Shown in pieces: positions 24,935 to 33,360 of a stretch of 34,979 nt of DNA (positions within the stretch are counted from its first letter, which is position 1; each line of letters starts with the position of its first letter). The DNA is taken from positions 1 to 34,979 of the forward strand of contig JAZSRC010000081.1 of assembly GCA_045538305.1 (NCBI GenBank), in the 5' to 3' direction. This DNA is from SFHK01 sp045538305. GTDB taxonomy: Bacteria > Bacillota > Clostridia > Christensenellales > Aristaeellaceae. Both the position numbers and the translations under genes were made by a program. Under the pieces are notes generated by a model that ran no database searches, was not told where the DNA came from, and saw only the letters and a program-made list of their open reading frames with translations.

Positions 24935-25813
24935 TTATCCCTTAACCGCACCGGACATTACGCCGGAGATGATGTATTTCTGACATACCAGATACAAAAC
25001 GACAATCGGGATGATGGCAAACACGAGCATCGCCATCATGGCGCCCATATCAACGGTGCCGTAGCCGCCCTTCAGATACTGAATGGCAATCGGTATCGTT
25101 TTATAATTCTTAAGATCCAGCACCAGATACGGAAGCAGATAATCGTTCCAGATCCACATAGCTTCCAGAATGGCAGTGGAAACATAGGTGGGCTGAAGAA
25201 TCGGAAGCACAATGGAAAAGAACGTGCGCGCGGGAGAGCAGCCATCAATCATGGCGCTTTCTTCAATCGCAATCGGACAGCTTTTCATATAGCCCGCAAA
25301 CATGAACACCGCAAGCCCCGCGCCAAAGCCCAGATAGATAATTACAATACCAAAAGGTGTATTAAGACCCAGCATATTCGCGATCTTGGAAAGCGTGAAC
25401 ATAACCATCTGAAAGGGCACGACCATGGAAAACAAGCAAAGCGCATAAACGCTTTTGGAAAGCCGGGAAGAAATGCGGCTGATGTACCAGGCAGTCATCG
25501 AACAGCAAAGCAGTATGACAAACACGCTCAGTACGGTGATAATGAGGCTGAAAAGGAAAGAATGAAAAAAGTCCGTCGTCTCAATGCCGTTTTTGTAATT
25601 GGTTACGCCCGTAAACATCTCTTCCCACATTTCGGTTTTGGGCAGCGGAATGGCGAAGGGCGCGCGGGAAATAAACGCCTTGCGCTTGAAGCTGTTGATC
25701 AGCATCATAAAAAGCGGGTACACATAGGCGATAGAAATCAGAGAAAATGCAACAGAAATAAGCGTATTGGCAATTCTGGATCCGCTTTTCAGGCGGCTGT
25801 GCTTGTTCGCCAT
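24935..25813 (-). CDS. Carbohydrate ABC transporter permease (MalG/MsmG type)
   Basis: Inner permease subunit of a carbohydrate-uptake (CUT1) ABC importer, 292 residues with six predicted membrane helices. The binding-protein-dependent transport signature region is ESAMIDGCSPARTFFSIVLPIL (quoted in part; EAA loop), close to the MalG pattern. The start at 25813 has GGGAGG upstream and overlaps the stop of the preceding permease gene in TAATG, indicating translational coupling. It pairs with the next-listed permease. No ATPase gene is in this operon, so a shared MsmK-type ATPase elsewhere must energise it. Confidence 0.92.
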   Translation of the reverse strand: MANKHSRLKSGSRIANTLISVAFSLISIAYVYPLFMMLINSFKRKAFISRAPFAIPLPKTEMWEEMFTGVTNYKNGIETTDFFHSFLFSLIITVLSVFVILLCCSMTAWYISRISSRLSKSVYALCLFSMVVPFQMVMFTLSKIANMLGLNTPFGIVIIYLGFGAGLAVFMFAGYMKSCPIAIEESAMIDGCSPARTFFSIVLPILQPTYVSTAILEAMWIWNDYLLPYLVLDLKNYKTIPIAIQYLKGGYGTVDMGAMMAMLVFAIIPIVVLYLVCQKYIISGVMSGAVKG

Positions 25814-26658
25814 TATTGCTGCACCTCCCTTGTATGAGTCATCTTCTGCTGCAGAAGTGCAATCGACACAACAATTATACAGAATACGACAGCCTTCGCC
25901 TGACCGGCGCCCGCCCAACCGGTGCGGCCATAGAAGGTATCAAATATGTCCAGCGCCATCAGGCGGCTTTCCGGCGGCATGCCGTTGGTAAGCGCCAGGT
26001 TCTGGTCAAACAGCTTAAAGCCGTTTGTAATTGTCAGAAAGGTACAGATGGTGATGGAAGGCATCAGCATAGGAATCTTCACGCGGAAACGCGTCTGCAT
26101 CGCGTTTGCGCCATCGATAGAGGCCGCTTCCATAAGCTCCTCCGGAATCGAATGAAGACCGCTGATATAAATGATCATCATGTAACCAAGCTGCTGCCAG
26201 GTCATGACAAGCACCAGCGACCAGAAACCGTACCATTCATTAGTGACGATGGTAACGCCATATCTTTCCAGAAATCCGTTGATGATTACCTGCCACAGCC
26301 AGCCCAGCACGATGCCGCCAATCAGGTTCGGCATAAAGAATACGGTTCTGAACAGATTCCTTCCGCGAATTTCGCGAACGAGCAGTATGGCTACTGTCAA
26401 GCCAAACACATTGATAATCACACTCGATATCGCGGAGAACAGCACGGTATACCAAAGCGCATGGGAGAAATAGCTACTGGGATCGGTAAATGCCAGCACA
26501 TAGTTCTCAAAGCCCACCCACACGCCGTCGTTTACGGTAGTGAATTCACAAAACGACAGGAACAACCCCCAGACAAACGGAATCAGGAACCCGATTGTAA
26601 AGGCTGCCATTGTGGGCAATACAAAAAGCGGCCACCACTTTTTTAAAGCTTTTTCCAT
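25813..26658 (-). CDS. Carbohydrate ABC transporter permease (MalF/MsmF type)
   Basis: First permease of the sugar importer, 281 residues with six predicted membrane helices. The EAA-loop region reads ELMEAASIDGANAMQTRFRV and is typical of CUT1 permeases. A TTG three codons earlier is rejected because it sits only two bases from the AAGGGG. The ATG at 26658 has proper spacing. It lies about 140 bases after the sugar-binding-protein gene, behind two strong hairpins. Confidence 0.92.
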   Translation of the reverse strand: MEKALKKWWPLFVLPTMAAFTIGFLIPFVWGLFLSFCEFTTVNDGVWVGFENYVLAFTDPSSYFSHALWYTVLFSAISSVIINVFGLTVAILLVREIRGRNLFRTVFFMPNLIGGIVLGWLWQVIINGFLERYGVTIVTNEWYGFWSLVLVMTWQQLGYMMIIYISGLHSIPEELMEAASIDGANAMQTRFRVKIPMLMPSITICTFLTITNGFKLFDQNLALTNGMPPESRLMALDIFDTFYGRTGWAGAGQAKAVVFCIIVVSIALLQQKMTHTREVQQ

Positions 26659-26688
26659 AAACGTCAATCCCCTTTATGAATACGGTTC

Positions 26689-26740
26689 TGCGGGAACACA
26701 GGTGAGGGCACATCTTAGCGCCTTCACCTGTGCTTCCGCA
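26689..26740 (-). other. Second intercistronic hairpin of the sugar operon
   Basis: Long stem CACAGGTGAGGGC/GCCTTCACCTGTG with outer pairing TGCGG/CCGCA, between the binding-protein gene and the permease genes. No T-run follows. Confidence 0.6.
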
Positions 26741-26752
26741 TTGCGGGGTGAA

Positions 26753-26782
26753 ATGCGGCAGACATCTTTCAGTCTGCCGCAT
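26753..26782 (-). other. First intercistronic hairpin after the sugar-binding protein gene
   Basis: Perfect 11-bp stem ATGCGGCAGAC/GTCTGCCGCAT, 15 bases after the stop. It is a likely mRNA-stabilising or attenuating element that keeps binding-protein expression above that of the permeases. Confidence 0.65.
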
Positions 26783-26796
26783 GTTATGATTGTGAA

Positions 26797-28095
26797 TTAC
26801 TTGGCAGCAGCAGCCTCAGCAGCCCAGCCGTCAACGAAAGCGGTCTCAACAGCCGCCCAGTCGCCGGTTCCCTGTGCATAAGCAAGCAGAGCTACGCCAA
26901 CGCCATTCTTCCAGGTCTCGGAAGGCATGGTGGGGAAGTTCCAGCTTACAGAGGTCTTGCCGGCTGCGATGTACTCGTCAGCTGCGGCGATCAGAGCGTT
27001 GTTGGCAACATAGCCGTCGTCAAAGCTCTTGAAGGGGGTAAGGAAGTTCATCTCGTTGGCGATGGCATTGCGGCCTTCGTTGGAGGTTACGCACCACTCG
27101 AGGAACGCGATAGTAGCAGCCTGATCTTCCTCAGAAGCCTTGGCATTTACGCACCAGTAGTTCTCGGAACCGGTGCAAAGGCCCTGATTCTCTTCGCCTT
27201 CAGCGCCGATGAAGATGGGGAGCATACCCAGCTGAGCGTCGGTCATGCCTTCATTGATGCAGTTGCCATATTCCCAGGTACCGTTCTGATAGAACACGGC
27301 GTCGCCCAGAACGAAGTCGGCCAGAGCGTCGGAACCGGTCTTGGCGCCGATCATAGCGGGCTCGCAGGTAGCGTTATTGATGTACAGATCCCAGATTGCC
27401 TGGTAGTTCTCAAGGTAGGTTCCCTTGATGGCGTCGGTATCGCCAATGCCGTCTGCCTTGTACTCATAGTAGATGGGCATGTTGGCCAGGTGGGTCTTGA
27501 ATCTCCAGTCAGAGGAGGAATCCATGCCTGAGGAGGTGAAAGCGCCGGCGATGCCGAGCTCGTCCTTACGGGCCTGCATGTCTTCTACAACTGCCTTGAA
27601 GGTGTCAAAGTTGTCGATTTCGGCAACGTCGGAAATCTCAGCGCCATCCAGTGCGATGTAAGCAGCCATGAGATCCTTGTTGTAGATAATGCCGTAGGTC
27701 TCGATAACATATGCAATACCGAGAACTGCGTCGCCCTCTTTGAGAACGAAATCATCAGCCTTTACGTTCTTGTAAAGCTCGGTGCCGGACAGATCCGCGC
27801 AGTATTCCTTCCAAGTAGCGAGACCCTTGGGGCCGTTTACCTGGAACAGAGTGGGGGGATCCTTCTTGGTGATCTCGGAAGTGAGCTGCTGCTCATAGGT
27901 GCCGGAAGCAGCGGTAACAACGGTTACTTCAACGCCGGTAAGCTTAGTATACAGTTCAGCAAGATCCTGCCACTGCTTGGACTGCTCGGGCTTGAAGTTC
28001 AGGTAGTATACAGAGCCTGCAGACTCTGCGGTGGCGAGGCTCAGGCAGGAAAGAACCATTGCCAGAGCCAGTACGAGAGTTACGATCTTCTTCAT
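26797..28095 (-). CDS. Extracellular sugar-binding protein of an ABC importer (MsmE/MalE type)
   Basis: Solute-binding protein of 432 residues (family 1). The signal peptide MKKIVTLVLALAMVLSCLSLATA can be read two ways. VLSC is a weak lipobox, which would make it a lipoprotein, and ATA-ES is a signal peptidase I site. Gram-positive binding proteins are normally lipid-anchored. The mature part has the usual pattern (AELYTKLTGVEVTVV near the start, FYQNGTWEYGNC and GMLPIFIGAEG later). The malQ gene directly upstream suggests maltodextrin as ligand. Sequence alone does not fix it. AAGGAG precedes the ATG. Confidence 0.92.
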   Translation of the reverse strand: MKKIVTLVLALAMVLSCLSLATAESAGSVYYLNFKPEQSKQWQDLAELYTKLTGVEVTVVTAASGTYEQQLTSEITKKDPPTLFQVNGPKGLATWKEYCADLSGTELYKNVKADDFVLKEGDAVLGIAYVIETYGIIYNKDLMAAYIALDGAEISDVAEIDNFDTFKAVVEDMQARKDELGIAGAFTSSGMDSSSDWRFKTHLANMPIYYEYKADGIGDTDAIKGTYLENYQAIWDLYINNATCEPAMIGAKTGSDALADFVLGDAVFYQNGTWEYGNCINEGMTDAQLGMLPIFIGAEGEENQGLCTGSENYWCVNAKASEEDQAATIAFLEWCVTSNEGRNAIANEMNFLTPFKSFDDGYVANNALIAAADEYIAAGKTSVSWNFPTMPSETWKNGVGVALLAYAQGTGDWAAVETAFVDGWAAEAAAAK

Positions 28096-28125
28096 GGTAA
28101 CTGTCTCCTTCTCGATTTTTTATGT

Positions 28126-28142
28126 AAAGCGCCTGGCGCTTT
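28126..28142 (-). other. Hairpin between malQ and the binding-protein gene
   Basis: AAAGCGCC-T-GGCGCTTT inverted repeat lying just after the malQ stop. No T-run follows on the minus strand. A processing or stabilising role is possible. Confidence 0.45.
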
Positions 28143-28145
28143 GCA

Positions 28146-29750
28146 TCACGCTTCGGTCTCTTCTTCGATTTCTGCTGCGGCTTCTTCCGCCTTGAGGCCC
28201 TCCGCCTCGGCTTCAGCCTGCTTTTTTGCTTCCTCAAATTCAGCCAGCCATATGTCGCTCATTCTGCCGTAGCGTCTGGTGCACCGGAAGATCTCTTCAA
28301 ACACGCCGCCTGCCAGCTGTTCCTCGGTAGCTCTCCATGCCCAGTTGCCGCCAAGGGTTGACGGATGATTCATGCGCCCGGAATTGTCAAGGCCCAGATA
28401 ATCCTGCATGGGAATGATGCAGTACTTGGCGCAGGAGCGCATGACCAACGCGATCAAAGGCCTATACAGCTTCTTCTTTGCCGTGCGTTCATCCACCAGA
28501 TAGTCCCGTACCAATGCCCTCTCTTCGTCGGTAATGGAATCCAGCCAGCCAACCAGCGTTTCGTTATCGTGGGTGCCGGTATAGGCGACGCAGTTTTCGG
28601 GATAATTATGCGGAAGGTAATCGCTTGCCGATCCCGTATCCCTCGCATCGAAGGCAAACTCCAGCACCTTCATATTCGGAAAACCGGATTCCTCCACCAT
28701 TTCACGGACGGTATCCGTCATATAGCCAAGGTCCTCGGCAATCACTTCATTTTCGCCAAGCTTTTCCCGAACGGTTCTGAACAGGTCCATGCCCGGGCCC
28801 TGTTCCCATTCGCCGTTAACCGCCGTTTCCTCGCCGTACGGAATGGCGTAGTACTCGTCAAAGCCGCGGAAGTGATCAATGCGGGTAACGTCATACAGCT
28901 GATAGCAATACCAAAGGCGCGTGCACCACCACTGATAGCCGGTTTCCTTATGGTAATCCCATCTGTACAGCGGATTCCCCCACAGCTGGCCGGTGGCAGA
29001 AAAACCATCCGGCGGGCAGCCGGCGACGGCAATGGGCACATTGTCCTCGTCCAGTTGAAACAGCTCGGGATTGGCCCAGGTATCGGCGCTGTCCATGGAC
29101 ACGTAAATCGGGATATCGCCGACTATTTTTACGCCGCGTTCATTGGCATATGACTTCAGCTTTTTATACTGCGAGAAGAACTTGTACTGCATGTACATCT
29201 GGAATTCGATGTCAAAGTACAGCTCCCTGCGGTAATAATCCAACGCGTTCTGCCAGCGAAGGCGGATATCCTCCGGCCACTCGTTCCAGCTTTTTCCGCC
29301 GAAGAAGTTCTTGAGCGCCATAAACAATGCGTAATCGTTCAACCACCACGCGTTTACGCCGATAAAACGAATATACTCCGGATCCTTTGTAATATCCGCA
29401 CGCTCATAGGCTTTTCTTAAAAGCGGATAACGGTTTATATACAGCTTTTCATAATCGACTTTCGAAGGATTGCTGCCGAAATCTACCGCATCGCACTCCT
29501 CTTCGGTAAGCACCCCTTCTTCCACCAAAGCCTCAAGGCTGATGAAATACGGATTTCCCGCATAGGTAGAAAAGGACTGGTACGGGGAATCGCCATAGCT
29601 GGTGGGATGAACGGGCAAAATTTGCCAGAACGTCTGCCCCGCTTCCTTCAACTGATCCACAAAATCATACGCGCACTTTGAAAAGCAGCCCACGCCGTAT
29701 TTGGACGGAAGGCTGGTAATCGGCATCAGTATACCTGCTTTTCTTATCAT
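28146..29750 (-). CDS. malQ: 4-alpha-glucanotransferase (amylomaltase)
   Basis: GH77 enzyme of 534 residues that transfers alpha-1,4-glucan segments between maltodextrins in the cytoplasm. The N-terminus has GILMPITSLPSKYGVG. The nucleophile Asp lies in RIDHFRGFDEY (about residue 288), the acid/base Glu in VIAEDLGYMT (about 338), and the third carboxylate in TGTHDNET (about 396). After the catalytic domain there is an extra ~30-residue Ala/Glu-rich, probably helical tail (KKQAEAEAEGLKAEE...). The start at 29750 is chosen because GGAGG lies 8 bases upstream. A longer reading begins inside the leader. It is the first gene of malQ - binding protein - two permeases. Confidence 0.94.
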   Translation of the reverse strand: MIRKAGILMPITSLPSKYGVGCFSKCAYDFVDQLKEAGQTFWQILPVHPTSYGDSPYQSFSTYAGNPYFISLEALVEEGVLTEEECDAVDFGSNPSKVDYEKLYINRYPLLRKAYERADITKDPEYIRFIGVNAWWLNDYALFMALKNFFGGKSWNEWPEDIRLRWQNALDYYRRELYFDIEFQMYMQYKFFSQYKKLKSYANERGVKIVGDIPIYVSMDSADTWANPELFQLDEDNVPIAVAGCPPDGFSATGQLWGNPLYRWDYHKETGYQWWCTRLWYCYQLYDVTRIDHFRGFDEYYAIPYGEETAVNGEWEQGPGMDLFRTVREKLGENEVIAEDLGYMTDTVREMVEESGFPNMKVLEFAFDARDTGSASDYLPHNYPENCVAYTGTHDNETLVGWLDSITDEERALVRDYLVDERTAKKKLYRPLIALVMRSCAKYCIIPMQDYLGLDNSGRMNHPSTLGGNWAWRATEEQLAGGVFEEIFRCTRRYGRMSDIWLAEFEEAKKQAEAEAEGLKAEEAAAEIEEETEA

Positions 29751-29778
29751 TTGAATATCCTCCGTTTGCAATCAATGC

Positions 29779-29813
29779 GCAATTGTTGCAGAAACATTTC
29801 TGCAATTGTTGTA
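29779..29813. promoter_or_regulatory. Tandem operator-like repeats at the malQ promoter
   Basis: GCAATTGTTG occurs twice, at 29779-29788 and 29802-29811, 23 bp apart. Each is a partial palindrome (GCAA-TTG-TTGC in the first). Between and overlapping them is a 20-bp inverted repeat TTGCAGAAA-CA-TTTCTGCAA (29786-29805). The second copy overlaps the malQ -10. This is a likely binding site of the divergent LacI-type regulator. Confidence 0.65.
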
Positions 29814-29836
29814 CCATATTGCACGTAAATTTTCAA
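29808..29836 (-). promoter_or_regulatory. Promoter of the malQ operon
   Basis: Minus-strand -35 TTGAAA (29831-29836), 17-bp spacer, -10 TACAAC (29808-29813) with a TGG extension. It overlaps the operator-like repeats. Confidence 0.55.
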
Positions 29837-29934
29837 CAGATTTTTTGTAATACATAAATTTTTGTATATTTTTCACATATTTATTGGTCGCGAAAACGTT
29901 TGAGATGTTGCATCCTTCAATATAAAAATATCAT

Positions 29935-29963
29935 TTGACATATCGTATAAAAGTTATTACAAT
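29935..29963 (+). promoter_or_regulatory. Promoter of the LacI-type regulator gene
   Basis: -35 TTGACA (29935-29940), 17-bp spacer, -10 TACAAT (29958-29963). The palindromic core GAAAACGTTTGA lies upstream at 29892-29903 and may be a further LacI-family site. Confidence 0.75.
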
Positions 29964-30019
29964 AAAGAAAGAAACTTTGGTTGAAATACCGCGCAAATGA
30001 CAATGCAAGGAGCAAGAAT

Positions 30020-31039
30020 ATGGCCACTATAAAAGAAGTGGCTGCGCTGGCCGGAGTATCTCCCTCCACCGTGTCCCGCGTATGCAATGATCATCCATCC
30101 ATCAGTATAGAAACGCGCGAGCGCGTGCGTTCCGCCATGACGCAGCTGGGCTATGAGCCGAGCCTTTCCAATCAGCAAACAGAGCAGAAGCTGCGCATGA
30201 TCGCCGTGCTTCTACCCCCTTCCCCGCGGGAAACCTACGAAAACGCCTTTTATCTGGAGGTAATCCGCGGCATCAGTCAGGTATGCAACAGGCGTCAGGT
30301 TGCCTGTACCGTCATTACCGGGCAGGATGACGACGAAATGCTGCGGGCTGTACAGACATTAGGCCACAGCGGTCAGGCCGACGGCTTTATCATGCTGTAC
30401 AGCAAAAAGGAAGATCCGGTGGTGGAATATCTGTGCGAGCAAGGCCTTTTATACGTATTGATCGGAAAAGCCGAACCGCCGTACGGTCAAACCATCTGCA
30501 TTGACAACGATAATCTGCTGGCCGGCCGCGAAGCAACCGAGTATCTTCTGAAGCTTGGGCATACGCGGATTGCGTACCTTGGCAGCAAAAGCACCTTTGT
30601 ATTTTCAGCAGAAAGAAAAACCGGCTACCAGCTGGCGCTTTTCGCCCACAATCTGTCTATGCGTCCGGATTACTGCATTGAAATGGACAGCGAAAGCTTT
30701 GACAAAGCAGAGTCTTTGAAGGCACTTTTAAGAAGCCCTGACCGCCCCACAGCGCTCGTTGTCAGCGATGATATACTCGCTATCGGCCTTGAGCGCACCT
30801 GCTCCGCCGTTGGCCTAACCATACCGGATGACATATCCATTATTTCCTTCAACAATTCGCTCCTCGCGCAGCTCAATCATCCACAGCTTACAAGCGTAGA
30901 CATCAATTCCTATCAGCTGGGCTTTGAAGCCGCCAGCCAGATTCTGAACCACGCAGACAATCCAAACCTGATGGCGGTTAAGCTGATTGTTCCGCACAGA
31001 ATCGTGCAGCGCGAAAGCTGTCGGATAATCGAAAAATAA
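30020..31039 (+). CDS. LacI-family transcriptional regulator (MalR-like)
   Basis: Regulator of 339 residues. The N-terminal helix-turn-helix is typical (MATIKEVAALAGVSPSTVSR, then RERVRSAMTQLGYEP for the hinge side). A periplasmic-binding-protein-like sugar-binding and dimer domain follows, with the usual conserved core (DGFIMLYSKK, LGHTRIAYLG, PTALVVSDDILAIGLE). It is divergent from malQ and probably represses that operon when maltodextrin is absent. The start ATG at 30020 has AAGGAG 7 bases upstream. An upstream TTG in frame is rejected. A good promoter precedes it, and a terminator shared with the convergent gene follows. Confidence 0.93.
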   Translation: MATIKEVAALAGVSPSTVSRVCNDHPSISIETRERVRSAMTQLGYEPSLSNQQTEQKLRMIAVLLPPSPRETYENAFYLEVIRGISQVCNRRQVACTVITGQDDDEMLRAVQTLGHSGQADGFIMLYSKKEDPVVEYLCEQGLLYVLIGKAEPPYGQTICIDNDNLLAGREATEYLLKLGHTRIAYLGSKSTFVFSAERKTGYQLALFAHNLSMRPDYCIEMDSESFDKAESLKALLRSPDRPTALVVSDDILAIGLERTCSAVGLTIPDDISIISFNNSLLAQLNHPQLTSVDINSYQLGFEAASQILNHADNPNLMAVKLIVPHRIVQRESCRIIEK

Positions 31040-31042
31040 AAC

Positions 31043-31087
31043 ATACAGGATAGCCTTCCGACACATGGAAATGCTATCCTGTATTTA
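31043..31087. terminator. Bidirectional terminator between lacI-type and SDR genes
   Basis: 12-bp stem ATACAGGATAGC/GCTATCCTGTAT with an 18-base loop, and T-rich sequence on both sides for two convergent genes. Confidence 0.8.
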
Positions 31088-31093
31088 TTAGGT

Positions 31094-31885
31094 CTACTTC
31101 AGAATCCATCTGATCGCGGCAAGCTGAAGACATTTCGGAAGCGCGTTCAATAAAAGAAGCAGCGGATTTCTGTTAATGGAATATGCATAGCGCGGTTTCC
31201 TTTTCTCGATAATCGCGCATATTTTTCCGGCAAGCTTTTCAGGCGGTATACGCCTTGCCTCAACGCTTTCGACAATCTCGCGGAACTTTTTTGAATTGCA
31301 TTTGTAGAGCTGCGTATGGCTGCAAAATGCCTCGAGCGCCGCGGTTGAGGTGCCCAGCATACCGGTATCCACAGCGCCCGCCCGAAGCACGCTGACCGAT
31401 ATATTCAAAAGCTGCAGCTCCATTCTGAGCGAAAAGGCATACTTGTCAAGCGCGCCCTTTGTAACGGCATACAATCCCGTAAACGGCAGCGGATCCAGAG
31501 TGGCAAGCTCGCTTGTTGTAATCACGATTCGACCGCCCGGCGCCACAATCGGAAGGAATATGCGGTTTACAAGATACGCGCCGAAAACATTGATGCGGAA
31601 AATCCGTTCAAACGCTTCAAACGGAATTTCGACCAGAGAATCCAGCATGTATATGCCTGCAAAATGCAAAACGGCGTATATCTCTCCCGTGATGCTGCGC
31701 ACAAAATCATACGCCCGGCTGACGCTTTCTTCATTGGAAACATCCGTTTGTACCCAGATCAAGCGCTCCTTGTTTTCAAGGACAATTTTGTCAAGCGCAA
31801 TCACGCAGTAGCCGCGCCGGATCAACTCTTCACAGGTTTTTAAGCCCATGCCGCCGCTTGCGCCCGTTACAAGCACATATTTCAC
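31094..31885 (-). CDS. Short-chain dehydrogenase/reductase
   Basis: Cytoplasmic NAD(P)-dependent oxidoreductase of 263 residues. The cofactor motif TGASGGMG (7-14) and the catalytic YAVTK with an upstream Ser (ITTSELATL) and NVFGAYL mark the classical SDR family. The end has a hydrophobic stretch (NPLLLLLNALPK) that may lie against the membrane. The substrate is unknown. The start is a GTG with GGGGGG 7 bases upstream. The good promoter at 31914-31942 supports the start here, and longer readings are rejected for lack of a ribosome binding site. It is divergent from the MFS transporter. Confidence 0.88.
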   Translation of the reverse strand: MKYVLVTGASGGMGLKTCEELIRRGYCVIALDKIVLENKERLIWVQTDVSNEESVSRAYDFVRSITGEIYAVLHFAGIYMLDSLVEIPFEAFERIFRINVFGAYLVNRIFLPIVAPGGRIVITTSELATLDPLPFTGLYAVTKGALDKYAFSLRMELQLLNISVSVLRAGAVDTGMLGTSTAALEAFCSHTQLYKCNSKKFREIVESVEARRIPPEKLAGKICAIIEKRKPRYAYSINRNPLLLLLNALPKCLQLAAIRWILK

Positions 31886-31913
31886 GCTTTCACCCCCCGC
31901 TCGTATCCGGCAC

Positions 31914-31942
31914 AGTATAGCATATTCCGCCTGTTTATGCAA
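31914..31942 (-). promoter_or_regulatory. Promoter of the SDR gene
   Basis: Minus-strand -35 TTGCAT (31937-31942), 17-bp spacer, and TATACT (31914-31919) with a TGC extension. Confidence 0.6.
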
Positions 31943-31980
31943 ACACCCGACAATATTCTTCGCACTTGCCGTTAATATGG

Positions 31981-32010
31981 TTGACCGCCCTTATAAATCC
32001 ATGATACAAT
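31981..32010 (+). promoter_or_regulatory. Promoter of the MFS-amidohydrolase operon
   Basis: -35 TTGACC (31981-31986), 18-bp spacer, -10 TACAAT (32005-32010) with a TGA extension. A leader hairpin AGAGGCA...TGCCTCT (32041-32069) follows and ends just before the ribosome binding site of the transporter gene. Confidence 0.65.
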
Positions 32011-32086
32011 TTAACGGAAATAAAATAATAAGAAGGGATCAGAGGCAATGGCATATCCGATCTGCCTCTGGCGAAAGGAGTATTCG

Positions 32087-33349
32087 GTGTCTTCCGCCAA
32101 TTACACAAAAACGCGCCGCGCCTGCTACTACTCATATCTTGCAGCCTCATCGGTATTCGTGCTGCCGCCGCTTCTGTTTACTACATTTCACGATCTGCTT
32201 GGCATATCCTATACCCTGCTTGGCACGCTGGTGCTGGTCAATTTCATTACGCAGCTGACCGTAGACCTTCTGTTCTCCTTTTTCCCAAAATGGTTCCATA
32301 TTCCCACAACCATGCGCGTAATGCCGCTTTTAACCTCCTCGGGTCTGTTTTTATACGCGCTGTCCCCGGTGCTTTTTGAAAGCGCTCCCTACGCAGGTCT
32401 ATTGATCGGCACCGTGCTGTTCTCTCTTGCGGCAGGCCTTGGCGAAGTGCTCATCAGCCCCATGATCGCTCAACTGCCCTCCGACAATCCGGGCAGAGAT
32501 ATGAGCATACTGCATTCCCTGTACGGCTGGGGCGTATTGATGGTAATCGTAGTAAGCACCGTGTTCTTCTTCCTTTTCGGAACTGCAAACTGGCCCATTC
32601 TCACCATCATTTTTGCAATTCTGCCCCTGATCGCATCTTTCCTGTTTTTTACCTCCTATATTCCGGATATGCCTTCATCCGCTCTGGGCGGCAGCAAAAA
32701 CAAAGGCCGAACCGTCGGCCTGATGCTGTGCTTCCTCTTGATTTTCTTTGGCAGCGCCGCCGAAAACAGCATGACAAACTGGATTTCCAGCTATATGGAA
32801 ACCGCGCTTCTGATACCAAAAACCATCGGCGATATTCTGGGCATGGCGGTATTTGCGCTGCTGCTCGCGTTCTGCCGCACGCTGTACGCAAAATATGGCA
32901 AAAACATCCTGCGCGTACTGACCATGAGCATGGCTGCCGCCGTCGTTTGCTATCTTGTAGCGGGCTTTTCCAGAAACGTATATGTGTGCTTCTTCGCATG
33001 CATTTTTACAGGATTCTGTACTTCTATGCTCTGGCCCGGAACATTGATACTGATGGAAGAAAAAATCCCCTCCGTCGGCGTTGCCGCTTACGCTCTGATG
33101 GCTGCGGGCGGCGATCTTGGCGCATCCGTAGGCCCTCAGCTGCTCGGATATCTTACGGATAAGGTATCCGTATCCGACTTTGCCCTGCGTTTATCCGGCG
33201 AGATTTCCATGACAAGCGAGCAGATCGGCCTTCGTTTCGGCATCATCATTACCTCCCTGTTTCCGATTCTCGGCACGTTCCTGCTTTTGTATCTGTTCCA
33301 CTTTTTCAAAAAGCCTTTAAACGATAACGATCCTATCCATCAAATGTAA
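32087..33349 (+). CDS. MFS transporter
   Basis: Major facilitator superfamily protein of 420 residues with 12 predicted membrane helices. It resembles the sugar/fucose permease side of the superfamily in its general pattern (LGISYTLLGTLVLVNF, AGLGEVLISPMIAQLPSD, TGFCTSMLWPGTL). The substrate cannot be assigned. The start is a GTG with AAAGGAG 6 bases upstream. An ATG 39 bases earlier has only a weakly placed site and lies inside a leader hairpin, so it is less likely. It is 11 bases before the amidohydrolase gene, which suggests the transporter supplies that enzyme's substrate. Confidence 0.88.
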   Translation: MSSANYTKTRRACYYSYLAASSVFVLPPLLFTTFHDLLGISYTLLGTLVLVNFITQLTVDLLFSFFPKWFHIPTTMRVMPLLTSSGLFLYALSPVLFESAPYAGLLIGTVLFSLAAGLGEVLISPMIAQLPSDNPGRDMSILHSLYGWGVLMVIVVSTVFFFLFGTANWPILTIIFAILPLIASFLFFTSYIPDMPSSALGGSKNKGRTVGLMLCFLLIFFGSAAENSMTNWISSYMETALLIPKTIGDILGMAVFALLLAFCRTLYAKYGKNILRVLTMSMAAAVVCYLVAGFSRNVYVCFFACIFTGFCTSMLWPGTLILMEEKIPSVGVAAYALMAAGGDLGASVGPQLLGYLTDKVSVSDFALRLSGEISMTSEQIGLRFGIIITSLFPILGTFLLLYLFHFFKKPLNDNDPIHQM

Positions 33350-33360
33350 GGAGGAATTTT

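Noticed and set aside
28365..29153. 262-codon open frame antisense to malQ
   Set aside because: malQ carries all GH77 catalytic residues. The antisense frame is a codon-bias artefact.
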